DNA of 50,811 nt from Candidatus Woesearchaeota archaeon (GCA_018221105.1 JAAOYA010000001.1:1-50811); one strand, 5' to 3'; numbered from the stretch's first letter, positions 42,325 to 50,737 are shown. Numbers and translations: made by a program. Notes: generated from the letters alone by a model not told the origin.

Positions 42325-42387
42325 ATGGGATGCAAACCAAGAAAGAAGTGTGGTACAACAAAGAAAAAGACTGTTAAGAAAAAATAA
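42325..42387 (+). CDS. 20-residue Lys/Cys microprotein
   Basis: Translated from the sequence: MGCKPRKKCGTTKKKTVKKK. ATG 42325 lies two bases after the ferredoxin stop, with a weak AGGTGT ribosome site inside the ferredoxin end. Its KKKTVKKK tail resembles the H1-like protein repeats. Spacing and composition suggest it is real, but 20 codons is little evidence. Confidence 0.4.
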   Translation: MGCKPRKKCGTTKKKTVKKK

Positions 42388-42400
42388 TCAATTCTTTTTA

Positions 42401-42454
42401 TCAAAAACAATGTTTTTGGAAATGCTCAAAATTCATAAAGAATTTTGACATTTT
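42401..42454 (+). repeat. Two-hairpin intergenic repeat, copy 2
   Basis: CAAAAAC/GTTTTTG (42402-42418), spacer GAAATGC, TCAAAATT/AATTTTGA (42426-42448), then CATTTTT. Stems and spacer are identical to the copy at 25520-25573; the loops differ. It lies 3' of the ferredoxin gene in the same relative orientation, ending in a T-run, as for a terminator. Confidence 0.75.
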
Positions 42455-42495
42455 TAATTAATTTTATAAACAATTAATGAATTCTACTCGAGAAA

Positions 42496-42873
42496 ATGAC
42501 TGAAGATAACATACCTTGTACAATGTGTGGAAAGTGCTGTGAGTATGTGTGCTTGCAAATTGACGAACCGCAAGACTATGATGACTTTCAAAATATACAA
42601 TGGTATGTTGCACACAAAAACGTCAAAGTATTCGTAGATGACGATGATGGCAATTGGTACTTACAATTCTACAGTCCATGTAAGTACTTGACTGATGACA
42701 AAATGTGTTCGTTGCACTCTGAAAACGGCAAGGATGCTAAATTTGACATTTGCAAAAAACATGATTCTGAAACTTGTGACAATCACGGTGAAGTTGAAGG
42801 CGAAAGGTTCGCCTTTACAGAAGTGGACCAAGTACTAAAATACATGGAATTAAAAAACATAAAAAAAGAATAG
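42496..42873 (+). CDS. YkgJ-type cysteine-cluster protein
   Basis: 125 residues. CTMCGKCCEYVC, then SPCKYLTDDKMCSLH and CKKHDSETC give the eight-cysteine pattern of YkgJ/UPF0153 proteins, which are thought to bind zinc or an Fe-S centre. Rich in Asp and aromatic residues. Function of the family is unknown; proximity to ferredoxin suggests redox chemistry. Confidence 0.82.
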   Translation: MTEDNIPCTMCGKCCEYVCLQIDEPQDYDDFQNIQWYVAHKNVKVFVDDDDGNWYLQFYSPCKYLTDDKMCSLHSENGKDAKFDICKKHDSETCDNHGEVEGERFAFTEVDQVLKYMELKNIKKE

Positions 42874-42883
42874 TTTCAAAAAA

Positions 42884-42894
42884 CTTTAAATATA
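42884..42894 (+). promoter_or_regulatory. TATA-like box for the DapB-like gene
   Basis: CTTTAAATATA lies ~70 bases before ATG 42961. The leader contains GAGGTGAA directly followed by TTTCACTTC, a small inverted repeat around a ribosome-site-like sequence. Confidence 0.45.
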
Positions 42895-42960
42895 ACTTAG
42901 CCACAATTTCTTTTGAAGAGGTGAATTTCACTTCAAGACTAATTCTTGAAGATTAAAAAA

Positions 42961-43953
42961 ATGCATACTGTAATGATTAATGGACTGCCAGGAAGTATGG
43001 CAACAAAAGTGCATGAGCACGTACTAGCCAACCCGCAGTTTTTTGCTATACCCTATTCTTTAACAGGGCCAGAAATAAGTAAAGAAGGTCTGTACTATGA
43101 ACTTTTAAAACCTTGGAATAGGGAAGGAATGATGAATGTTCTAAAAAAAGAACACGAATCAGTTGTTGCTGTTGATTACACACTGCCCGATGCAGTTGAG
43201 GATAACGTTGACTTATACAGTCGTTACCGTATTCCTTTTGTTATGGGAACAACAGGTGGTAATCGTGATGCTTTAGAAGCAAGAGTTCAACGCTCTGTTA
43301 TTCCTGCAGTTATTGCTCCTAACATGGCAATGCCGATAGTAGCACTTCAAAAATTTATAGAAGATTTTGCAGCCGAAAATCCTGGAGGATTAGAAGGTTG
43401 CACTTTAAAGATTGTTGAAAGTCATCAAGCAAGCAAAAAAGATACTAGTGGCACAGCTAAAGCAATGATTAAGTATTTTAAACAACTAGGAATACCTTAT
43501 AATATTGAACAATTACACAAAAATAAAATTCGTGGTAGAGAAGATAGCTTAAATTTTGGCGTGCCAGAAGAACACTTAAGCGGTCACGGATATCACACTT
43601 ATGCTCTTAGAGGTGATTCTGGTCACCCTGGAATTGTTTTATTAGGACAATTATACCATGATTTTTTGATGAACAACGCTGTTTTTGAAGGTTATGATTT
43701 TGGAGATGATGATGACAGTGAAACGTTAAAATTTTATAGGACATCGCCAGATGCTACTGTCTTTTTTAGTATAGAAAGTAGTGGTGATGGACAAGTGTTA
43801 AATCTTACACACAATGTTGATGGCCGTGACGTTTATGCTCTTGACACGCTCGAAGCTGTTAAGTTCTTGCAAGAACAAATTGACGCTGGAGTGAAAGGTA
43901 AGGCTTTCTCTATGATTGATGTTTTAAACTGGGCTGCTGATAAACAAGAATAA
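42961..43953 (+). CDS. Dihydrodipicolinate reductase-like protein (DapB family)
   Basis: 330 residues. An N-terminal Rossmann fold (VMINGLPGSMATKV; VVAVDYTLPDAVEDN; FVMGTTGG) and the substrate-binding motif SHQASKKDTSGTAKAM match DapB, which reduces a dihydrodipicolinate precursor in lysine synthesis. It is ~60 residues longer than usual and no other lysine gene is nearby, so a plant-type or divergent role is possible. ATG 42961 is preferred over TTG 42946. Confidence 0.82.
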   Translation: MHTVMINGLPGSMATKVHEHVLANPQFFAIPYSLTGPEISKEGLYYELLKPWNREGMMNVLKKEHESVVAVDYTLPDAVEDNVDLYSRYRIPFVMGTTGGNRDALEARVQRSVIPAVIAPNMAMPIVALQKFIEDFAAENPGGLEGCTLKIVESHQASKKDTSGTAKAMIKYFKQLGIPYNIEQLHKNKIRGREDSLNFGVPEEHLSGHGYHTYALRGDSGHPGIVLLGQLYHDFLMNNAVFEGYDFGDDDDSETLKFYRTSPDATVFFSIESSGDGQVLNLTHNVDGRDVYALDTLEAVKFLQEQIDAGVKGKAFSMIDVLNWAADKQE

Positions 43954-43955
43954 TG

Positions 43956-45512
43956 TTATTCTAGCATTTTCTTGCTTCTTTTTAGTTTGTGATAATTTAT
44001 TGCAAAACGGTGAGCTTCATCACGAATTCTCTGTAATAACTTTAACGCTTCACTTTTTTTGTTAAATTTTATAGCTTGTCGTAGTCCTGGAACAAAAATT
44101 TCTTCTTCGCGCTTAGCAATACTGATAATAGGAATTCTCAAGCCAAGTTTTCTAAGCTCTGCTAGTGCAGCGTTTAATTGTCCTTTACCGCCATCAATTA
44201 TTATCAAATCAGGCAATAATAAGTTGTACTCTTTTAGTCTCAAATAACGACGCCTGACGATTTCAGCAATCATCGCGTAATCATCCACTCCACTAACTGT
44301 TTTAATTGCAAAACGACGATAATTGTCTTTTTTTGGCTCGCTACCAACAAATTGTACCATTGCGCCAACAGAACTAGTGCCAGCGATGTTTGATACGTCA
44401 AAGCATTCGATGACTTGTGGGGCGCTTGGCAGAACAAGTTTTTCTTCTAATTGTTTTAATGCGTTATTAGCTCCTGACAAACTTAGTTGCGCATTTTTTA
44501 GTGCTAGTTCTACAAGTTTTTTCTTATCGCCTTTTTTTGGTGTTGTAATCTTGACTTTTTTGTTTTTCAGTTTTGCAAGAAATTTTTCAATATTTTTTTT
44601 ATCCAACACTTCTTGCGATGTTATAATTTCATCAGGCACAACACCACTATCATAGTAGAGTTTGATAAAAGTGTCAAGTAATTCTCTGTTGTACTCGTCA
44701 AAGCGGTATTCTTTTCGCGAGCTAATAACACCTTTTTTGATTTTGAATAATGTGATGACTGTTTCTTGTTCGCCCTGCGCTAGTCCTATAATGTTTTCAT
44801 CATGGTGTTTTATTGCTTCAACGTTCTGCTCTATTGCAGCGTGATCTAGGGCGCTTATTTGTTCTCTTAAATCAAGCGCTAGTTCATAGTCTTGAGTTTT
44901 TGAAGCAACACTCATCTCACCTTTTAGTGTTTTGATTAATTCTTTGTCCTTATTTTTTAGCAAAAGCTTTGCTTTTTCAATGTTAGTAGCATAACCTTCA
45001 ATTGATATGAATCCTTCGCATGGACCGTAACACTTTCCAATATGATAATTAAGACAAACTTTTTTTGGCATTGTCTTACAACTTCGTATTTTGAACATGT
45101 TACGACACAATCTAATTAAAGCATGACGACTGATGCCTTCAGTGTAAGGGCCAAAGTATTCACCTTTTAATTTTTTGTTGCGAGTAGAAAAAATCCTTGG
45201 GTATTTTTCGTCTGTTATTATAATGTATGCGTATGGAGTGTTATCTTTTAATGTTAAATTATAAATTGGACGATGTTTTTTTACTAGATTGTTCTCAAGC
45301 AGTAACGCTTCAACTTCATTGTTTGTGATAATAAATTCTGCATCATAAATGTTACCTATTAACAATTGGTTTTTTAGGGAGTGTGTTTTGCTCTGAAAAT
45401 AACTAGCCACGCGTTTTTTAAGATTTTTGGCTTTGCCAACATAAATAATCTTGCCACTAAAATCTTTAAACAAATAACAACCAGGATTTGTTGGCGGGTT
45501 GAAGTCTTTCAT
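43956..45512 (-). CDS. uvrC: UvrC excinuclease subunit, lacking C-terminal HhH region
   Basis: 518 residues. The GIY-YIG nuclease domain (PGCYLFKDFSGKIIYVGKAKNL), a UVR-like segment with cysteines (CLNYHIGKCYGPC), and the RNase H-like second nuclease domain (IECFDVSNIAGTSSVGAMVQF; PDLIIIDGGKGQLNAAL) are present. Bacterial UvrC is ~600 residues and ends in two helix-hairpin-helix motifs; this one stops after HRFAINYHKLKRSKKMLE, without them. UvrA/UvrB are not in the window. Confidence 0.94.
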   Translation of the reverse strand: MKDFNPPTNPGCYLFKDFSGKIIYVGKAKNLKKRVASYFQSKTHSLKNQLLIGNIYDAEFIITNNEVEALLLENNLVKKHRPIYNLTLKDNTPYAYIIITDEKYPRIFSTRNKKLKGEYFGPYTEGISRHALIRLCRNMFKIRSCKTMPKKVCLNYHIGKCYGPCEGFISIEGYATNIEKAKLLLKNKDKELIKTLKGEMSVASKTQDYELALDLREQISALDHAAIEQNVEAIKHHDENIIGLAQGEQETVITLFKIKKGVISSRKEYRFDEYNRELLDTFIKLYYDSGVVPDEIITSQEVLDKKNIEKFLAKLKNKKVKITTPKKGDKKKLVELALKNAQLSLSGANNALKQLEEKLVLPSAPQVIECFDVSNIAGTSSVGAMVQFVGSEPKKDNYRRFAIKTVSGVDDYAMIAEIVRRRYLRLKEYNLLLPDLIIIDGGKGQLNAALAELRKLGLRIPIISIAKREEEIFVPGLRQAIKFNKKSEALKLLQRIRDEAHRFAINYHKLKRSKKMLE

Positions 45513-45524
45513 AGAGTGCGATAA

Positions 45525-46241
45525 TTAACTATTATTTTTAATGATTTTGAAACTTGTCAGTTCACCGTTTTGTTCTGTCATGAAAGCATTTGTTACATCT
45601 GCTTTATGATATAGTTTGTTGGTTATTAACCAATAATCAGAAGGAATAATTTCTTTTTTATTCAATTCATCAAGTGCGAACCATTGTAGTCTGCCATGGT
45701 TTGTTGCTTTTGGCTGTGTTGTTGTTGCTTTAACTGTTGTCAAAAAAAGTATGAAACTGTGTTTTAGAATGTCATCGCCCCTAACGTGTTCTTGCAAAAC
45801 AGCATTGACATTATCATATTCTACTTCAAGACCTGTTTTTTCTTTTGCTAATCTTAGACTTGCTTGCTCAAAGTTTTCTTCGAGTAGCATTTTGCCGCCA
45901 ATCAAGCTCCAATAATCTTTGTAAGGGCGCTTGTTGCGCTGTATCAATAACACTTCACCGTTATGAACTACTGCTACTAGTATTATTGGCAGAGGACTTT
46001 GTTCTTGGCCAGTAACATGCTCAAATACTGGAATGTATTTTTCTGCATTGCTTGTTAGCTTGTAATTATCATCTTTTTTTTCTAAAAGCCCTTGTTTGAT
46101 CATTTGCTCCAGATGATAAGCTACCATATTAGAGCGAATACTGAGAGCTTTTTCTATATCGCTGAATTTTAGTTTTGTTTTATCTAAAAATAATTCAAAT
46201 ATTGCTTCGCGTTCCTTTTTAACAAGTGTTTTTTGCGCCAT
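45525..46241 (-). CDS. wHTH-Nudix fusion, probable transcription regulator
   Basis: 238 residues. An N-terminal winged helix (FSDIEKALSIRSNMVAYHLEQMIKQGLL, about residues 20-65) precedes a Nudix domain. The Nudix box, GGKMLLEENFEQASLRLAKEK, keeps the first Glu and Arg but has lost most of the REUXEE core, so catalysis is doubtful and the domain may sense a nucleotide ligand. The domain order is the reverse of bacterial NrtR. It is divergent from an intact-looking Nudix hydrolase. Confidence 0.8.
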   Translation of the reverse strand: MAQKTLVKKEREAIFELFLDKTKLKFSDIEKALSIRSNMVAYHLEQMIKQGLLEKKDDNYKLTSNAEKYIPVFEHVTGQEQSPLPIILVAVVHNGEVLLIQRNKRPYKDYWSLIGGKMLLEENFEQASLRLAKEKTGLEVEYDNVNAVLQEHVRGDDILKHSFILFLTTVKATTTQPKATNHGRLQWFALDELNKKEIIPSDYWLITNKLYHKADVTNAFMTEQNGELTSFKIIKNNS

Positions 46242-46295
46242 TACTCGAATTGAATCGAGCGATTATTTAAAAAAACTACTAAAACTGGTTGTTTG

Positions 46296-46751
46296 ATGAA
46301 AGAAAAAACTCATTATATTGCTGTTACTGGTATAATAAAAAAAGACGGTAAGTATCTTATTTGTAAGCGCTCACCCAATGAGAAAGTTTTCCCGTCTAAA
46401 TGGTGTGTTCCAGGTGGAAAACTAGAACAACACGATTTTGTCAACGATGCCAATGACGTTGGCGCTTACTGGCTTGACGTATTCGAAAAAGTCCTAAAGC
46501 GAGAAGTATATGAGGAAACTGGCCTTGAAATTGACAATATTGGCTATGTTAGTAACTTAGCGTTTATGCGCCCTAACGAGTATACAACAATCATTATCAG
46601 TCTCTTCGCCGATTATGCTAGTGGAGAGATAAAACTTCACGAGAAAGAATTAGTTGATCACGCTTGGGTCACACTGTCAGAATTAAAAGATTATGATTTA
46701 TTAGACACTTTATACGAGCAAATTGAGAAAGTACACAAGCGAGAATGCTAA
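46296..46751 (+). CDS. Nudix hydrolase
   Basis: 151 residues. PGGKLEQHDF begins the Nudix box and REVYEETGLEI ends it, with a ~20-residue insertion between, so the metal-binding REVYEE core is intact. Such enzymes cleave nucleoside diphosphate derivatives; the substrate cannot be told. ATG 46296 follows an in-frame TTG. It shares a 54-bp divergent region with the wHTH-Nudix gene, which may regulate it. Confidence 0.85.
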   Translation: MKEKTHYIAVTGIIKKDGKYLICKRSPNEKVFPSKWCVPGGKLEQHDFVNDANDVGAYWLDVFEKVLKREVYEETGLEIDNIGYVSNLAFMRPNEYTTIIISLFADYASGEIKLHEKELVDHAWVTLSELKDYDLLDTLYEQIEKVHKREC

Positions 46752-46782
46752 AATTTATTAATAAGATTGTTCTATTAGCGAA

Positions 46783-47184
46783 ATGACAATTTATGATGGA
46801 ACTATTCAACCATTAGGTAGCCTCAATGAATTAGCCAAACGTCCAGATGCTTATGTATCTGCTGCTAATATCGCAATTTCAATTGTTAAAAGAGCAAGCT
46901 CGCCCTCAGATTTTATTCCTGCTTATAAAACTTTGATATCAACTTGTTGTAGTGATTTTGGTATTACTGATACTGAAAAGTTTAAAGAAGGACTTCCAGT
47001 TTTTTGGCAGAACATACAGGAGATTACTGGAAAGTTATTTAATCCTTTAGAAGCGTTAGTTGTTGAGCATGATATTGAAATGCCGTATTTTCTTTTGCAA
47101 GTTTTTATAACTTGGGGAATTGATAAATCAGACTTTGCTACTGTAGATGATTTAACAAACATCAGAGCTACGTTATATGATTGA
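46783..47184 (+). CDS. Hypothetical helical protein
   Basis: 133 residues, soluble, mostly helical (SAANIAISIVKRASSPSDFIPAYKTLISTCC). No recognised motif. It lies 31 bases after the Nudix hydrolase, on the same strand, and ends against the convergent fusion enzyme gene. Confidence 0.6.
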   Translation: MTIYDGTIQPLGSLNELAKRPDAYVSAANIAISIVKRASSPSDFIPAYKTLISTCCSDFGITDTEKFKEGLPVFWQNIQEITGKLFNPLEALVVEHDIEMPYFLLQVFITWGIDKSDFATVDDLTNIRATLYD

Positions 47185-47190
47185 AGGTAC

Positions 47191-48750
47191 TTATCTGAGT
47201 ACTGCTTTTTTTACTATTAGTTTTGCTGTGTTTTCGTCTTCTTCAATTATTTCGCTTTCTTTGATGCTTAATTCTTTTTTAAAATTTGGACCGTTCAATA
47301 CCAGGCTTTCGAATTCTCCGCCTTCTCCTGCGATGTTGATGCCGATTTTCTTGTTGAGTTCTTCAAGTTTTGTAACGTCTTCGAGTGTTATGACTCGCCC
47401 AAGCCATGATTTGTCAAGACCATATGCTGCAATTGAGGAGAAAATGATTTTAAAGCCTGTGTTGATGACTTCTCGCATTTCTGTTGCTTGGTCTTTATGC
47501 CAAAGTGGAGAATACACTTTTAGGTTTAGTTCGCTAGCAATTTTTTCAATGCGCTCACGCTGATAATTACTAAATAATGCTCCTGTGATAATGCCTTCAA
47601 GTTGGTATTCTTTTTTTGCTCTTTGCAAAACTGTTTTTAAGTCTTTTAGCTCGCTTTCTTTTTTGCCGCTGGTTTTTTGTTCTATTAGTGGAATGCCTAA
47701 AGCTTTTGCTTGTAAGCTAGTAAGGTTTATGTTTGGCGTGTGAAACATGTAACTGTCAGGATTACTGCTTTTTATTGTTATTAGACAATTAACATCATAT
47801 TTTTGTTGTGCTAAGTATAGCGCGTAGGTGCTGTCTTTTCCACTGCTAAAAAGCGCTCCATATTTTTGTTTTGGCAAAAAACTATTTAAGTAATCTGCTT
47901 TGTACTTGAAACCATTCTTTTTTGCAAGTTTTGTTATTGCTTTGTCAAAACCACTGCCATATTGTGCTGCTCTTTTAGGACGCCACGCCAAAGCTTTTGG
48001 AATTTGAAAAGTTTCTTGGGCAACTTCACGTAAAATGACTTTTTTGTGTTCTCTCACTATTTTATATTTTGAGGGAATCTTCAAAGCATAATCTATTAGT
48101 TCTTCATCGAGTAGTGGAGCGCTTACACATTGATTGTGTGCTTTTGTTATTGCAAAGTCGCGTTTTAGGTCTCGCTCGTCCATTGTTTTTAATCCTGTAA
48201 GGCATTCTTTGTTGATATTCTTGCTTTTATCGTGGCGCTCGTATCCTGCGAAGATTTCTTCACTTCCAAGACCACTAAAAACTGTTTTCACACCATCTTT
48301 TTTTGCAGTCTCACAAGCCAGGTATAATGGTAGCGCCACTCCGACTTTTACAACGCTCGCATCATCGATTGTTTGAATGATTTTTTTGATGTGTTTTGGT
48401 ACGTCTTTTAGTGTTATAGTATTGATTTTTAGTTTGAAGCCTAATTGGTTTGCTGCTTTTTTTGCCCAGATTAAATCTTCGCTAACTTTCAGATTTGGCT
48501 CTGTTAGTGCTGCAGTATAGCACGTGAAGTCTACTCTTAAATCTTGCAATATTTTTGCAATCAAAACAGAGTCTATTCCCCCAGAAAATAATACTCCTAT
48601 TTTCGTGTTAGGCACTCTTTTTGCTACAGCATTAGCTATTAATCCCGCAAGCTCTTTTTTAATTAATTCTTTGCTTTTTTTGTTTTCTGGCAGTATTTTG
48701 TGTTTGCTCATAAGTTTTTGCCAGTCATCAATAGTTTGTTGTGTTAACAT
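47191..48750 (-). CDS. Asparagine-synthase-like / diphthine-ammonia ligase (Dph6) fusion
   Basis: 519 residues with two PP-loop ATPase domains. The first (~1-290) looks like the asparagine synthetase synthase domain (GVLFSGGIDSVLIAKIL, FSGLGSEEIFAGYERH) without the glutaminase part. The second (~295-519) matches Dph6 (ALFSSGKDSTYALYLA; NIAGEGGEFESLVLNGP), which amidates diphthine on EF2. Such a pairing could deliver ammonia-dependent amidation, or the first domain may be a repurposed partner. No frameshift is seen between them. Confidence 0.85.
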   Translation of the reverse strand: MLTQQTIDDWQKLMSKHKILPENKKSKELIKKELAGLIANAVAKRVPNTKIGVLFSGGIDSVLIAKILQDLRVDFTCYTAALTEPNLKVSEDLIWAKKAANQLGFKLKINTITLKDVPKHIKKIIQTIDDASVVKVGVALPLYLACETAKKDGVKTVFSGLGSEEIFAGYERHDKSKNINKECLTGLKTMDERDLKRDFAITKAHNQCVSAPLLDEELIDYALKIPSKYKIVREHKKVILREVAQETFQIPKALAWRPKRAAQYGSGFDKAITKLAKKNGFKYKADYLNSFLPKQKYGALFSSGKDSTYALYLAQQKYDVNCLITIKSSNPDSYMFHTPNINLTSLQAKALGIPLIEQKTSGKKESELKDLKTVLQRAKKEYQLEGIITGALFSNYQRERIEKIASELNLKVYSPLWHKDQATEMREVINTGFKIIFSSIAAYGLDKSWLGRVITLEDVTKLEELNKKIGINIAGEGGEFESLVLNGPNFKKELSIKESEIIEEDENTAKLIVKKAVLR

Positions 48751-48782
48751 ACACTGCGAGAATACTGTGTATTATTTAAGAA

Positions 48783-48977
48783 TTATTTTTTTAGTGGCCT
48801 GCCAGCTTTGTATTTGTTATAACGTCCTTTCTCGCGTTGGCTTGAGCGGTACTCTGGAGCTTCTTCTAAGTCATCACGCTCGTCATAACCGCAATCAGTA
48901 CAAACCACTACCTCAATGCCTTGATACAGGACAGTTTTGACTTTATCAGAATTGCATTTTGGACAAACTTGATTCAT
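48783..48977 (-). CDS. Small zinc-ribbon protein
   Basis: About 64 residues: NQVCPKCNSDKVKTV then VVVCTDCGYDERDD, two CxxC pairs 20 residues apart, followed by a basic Arg/Lys/Tyr tail (REKGRYNKYKAGRPLKK). The fold resembles transcription-factor zinc ribbons; it is probably a nucleic-acid-binding protein. An ATG two codons upstream (48983) is also possible. Confidence 0.8.
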   Translation of the reverse strand: MNQVCPKCNSDKVKTVLYQGIEVVVCTDCGYDERDDLEEAPEYRSSQREKGRYNKYKAGRPLKK

Positions 48978-49048
48978 AAACATAGTATGTTTTAAGCATT
49001 TATATTCTTTTTCGAAAACTTTAAAATTGATAACAGCACATTATTATA

Positions 49049-49477
49049 ATGAGAAAAAGATTGTGCGCTCTTGTTGCTGGCCTGTTGTTTCTTTCACAAG
49101 TTGCAAGAGCTGAAGAATTTCCTTTGACTAAAGATTATACTACTAAAAAATCATTTGAAGTTATTCAATACTTTGGAGAACAACTCTTTCACAATACTTT
49201 ATATGATGTAAACGATGATGGATCTTTTAATGTTAGTGAATTGAGAGTTGTAGTAGGAAAAATTAGTGTAAATGGTCTTGTAAATTATTTTGTGTGGAAT
49301 GGCAAGCCATTATTTTATTCTTTTGACATTAATAATAATGGAAATTTGAACAATATAGGCGTGTATAATAATGATATGGATTTAAGTGAAACACTTGTTG
49401 ATTTTAAAGAAGACGGTTTTAACGGTAATGAAACTAGAGCTTCAGATCTGGTAACAGGTGTTAAAAGATTATTATAA
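49049..49477 (+). CDS. Exported EF-hand-like protein
   Basis: 142 residues. The signal peptide MRKRLCALVAGLLFLSQVARA is followed by ~120 residues containing a near-consensus EF-hand loop, DVNDDGSFNVSE, with a further DINNNGNLNN loop and a DFKEDGFNGNE loop. Calcium-dependent surface protein is inferred. Its 3' end abuts the convergent gene. Confidence 0.75.
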   Translation: MRKRLCALVAGLLFLSQVARAEEFPLTKDYTTKKSFEVIQYFGEQLFHNTLYDVNDDGSFNVSELRVVVGKISVNGLVNYFVWNGKPLFYSFDINNNGNLNNIGVYNNDMDLSETLVDFKEDGFNGNETRASDLVTGVKRLL

Positions 49478-49484
49478 AAAAGTT

Positions 49485-49877
49485 TTATGCTGTAGCGCTT
49501 AGTGTTGCCCTGACACGTTTTGTTAGGTCACGAGCAAGTTTTTTGTCTACTTGAAATTTTAAGTCTTCTAGCACCCTGTGAACTGTTAGTACTGCTCCCC
49601 AATCGTGCTCTATAGCACTGTAGCGACCATTGCTTGTTGTTAGGCTTGCACTGCAGGTCATCATTTCAACATTTCGAAATTTTTGCTTTGCTTTTTTGAG
49701 TCGTATGTTCAAATACATTTCTCCAAGTCTTTGCGAGTAATCCAGCAAAAAATCATTGATTAACCTGTTGATTAATCTTTTCTGATAAACTCCTAGTTTG
49801 TGCACTAGGCCGTTGGCTTTTATATGATAATCTACTTCTTTTAAGAATTCGGGATTTTCAACCATTAATTCGGTCAT
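49485..49877 (-). CDS. Hypothetical basic helical protein
   Basis: About 130 residues, helical and basic (QKRLINRLINDFLLDYSQRLG, KKLARDLTKRVRATLS), no signal. ATG 49877 is set by the strong ribosome site GGAGGTGG 4 bases upstream; a start at 49892 would translate the ribosome site. The repeated Arg/Lys helices suggest nucleic-acid binding; the family is unknown. Confidence 0.65.
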   Translation of the reverse strand: MTELMVENPEFLKEVDYHIKANGLVHKLGVYQKRLINRLINDFLLDYSQRLGEMYLNIRLKKAKQKFRNVEMMTCSASLTTSNGRYSAIEHDWGAVLTVHRVLEDLKFQVDKKLARDLTKRVRATLSATA

Positions 49878-49985
49878 ATTACCACCTCCCATATTATACG
49901 CTTTTGAAACTTATAAATTTTAGTATATGCTTATTATACCATTAGAGAGAGGGACTTGTAATTATTAAGAAATCTTTTTAGTGCT

Positions 49986-50138
49986 TTAATCTTTTAATTC
50001 TATGAATTCTTCACTGCCAGCACCGCATCGAGGGCACATGTCAGGTTCGTCTTCACTTTCTAGCACGTTGCCACACTTTTCGCACTTGTAACGTTTCAAT
50101 TCAACGTCTTCTTCTGGTGTTTTCTCTTCTTCTTCCAT
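49986..50138 (-). CDS. Rubredoxin/rubrerythrin-like zinc-ribbon protein
   Basis: 50 residues translated from the sequence: acidic start MEEEEKTPEEDVE, then YKCEKCGNVLES and DMCPRCGAGSEEFIELKD. Two CxxC pairs with a C-terminal aromatic resemble the rubredoxin-like domain of rubrerythrins, which binds iron or zinc. No ferritin-like domain is attached. Confidence 0.78.
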   Translation of the reverse strand: MEEEEKTPEEDVELKRYKCEKCGNVLESEDEPDMCPRCGAGSEEFIELKD

Positions 50139-50189
50139 TTTTTTAACCTAATAAAAAAGTTGTTTTGAATGTTTATAAAGATTATGCTA

Positions 50190-50567
50190 TTAAGAACGCT
50201 GTTTTTGAACTACCATATCCCACTGTTCGTCTAACAACGCAGCAGTAACTTCATCGTCCTCAACAAAAACTTTGGCGTTGTGCTCTGTTATGACTTGCGC
50301 TAGTATTTGACCACTGCGATCACCATAACCCGCTGCGCGACTGTCAAAACGTATTTCAAACAACCAACAATTTTTGCACTTGCTAAGACTAACTACTGGT
50401 CCAACAGTTAGGGTTTCTTCTATTCCATCAAATACAAAAGTTGGACTGTTCTTTACAAACTCCAAAGCAGTAGTTTGACTGCTCTCAAAAAGCTCTTCTT
50501 GTGAAGGAGTAGAACAAGCTGTAAAAACTAATAAAATCGTAATGCTAAAAAAAATTATTTTTTTCAT
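50190..50567 (-). CDS. Predicted lipoprotein
   Basis: 125 residues: MKKIIFFSITILLVFTAC is a signal peptide with lipobox FTAC, cysteine 18. The mature domain is alpha/beta with one CKNC pair (SKCKNCWLFEIRFD) and a PepSY/cystatin-like layout, but no family can be named. It stands alone on the minus strand. Confidence 0.75.
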   Translation of the reverse strand: MKKIIFFSITILLVFTACSTPSQEELFESSQTTALEFVKNSPTFVFDGIEETLTVGPVVSLSKCKNCWLFEIRFDSRAAGYGDRSGQILAQVITEHNAKVFVEDDEVTAALLDEQWDMVVQKQRS

Positions 50568-50668
50568 TAATTTTTGTTATTATTATAACAATATTTAAAA
50601 CTATTTTTTTAACAACACTCAAAAGTTACTACCAACTTGTGTCTACTCTTTCGTAATTAAAAACAGTA

Positions 50669-50680
50669 CTTTTAAATATA
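50669..50680 (+). promoter_or_regulatory. TATA-like box at the right edge
   Basis: CTTTTAAATATA precedes a ~70-base leader containing the perfect hairpin ACAAGCGTTT/AAACGCTTGT (50713-50737). Confidence 0.45.
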
Positions 50681-50712
50681 ACAAAACCATAAAAAAGAGC
50701 TTCAGAAGATTA

Positions 50713-50737
50713 AACAAGCGTTTAACGAAAACGCTTG
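50713..50737 (+). promoter_or_regulatory. Hairpin in a leader or small RNA
   Basis: Ten perfect base pairs (ACAAGCGTTT, loop AACGA, AAACGCTTGT) just after a TATA-like element and before a ribosome-site-like GGGGTGGT. It could be a leader regulatory hairpin or the 5' end of a small RNA. Confidence 0.4.
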
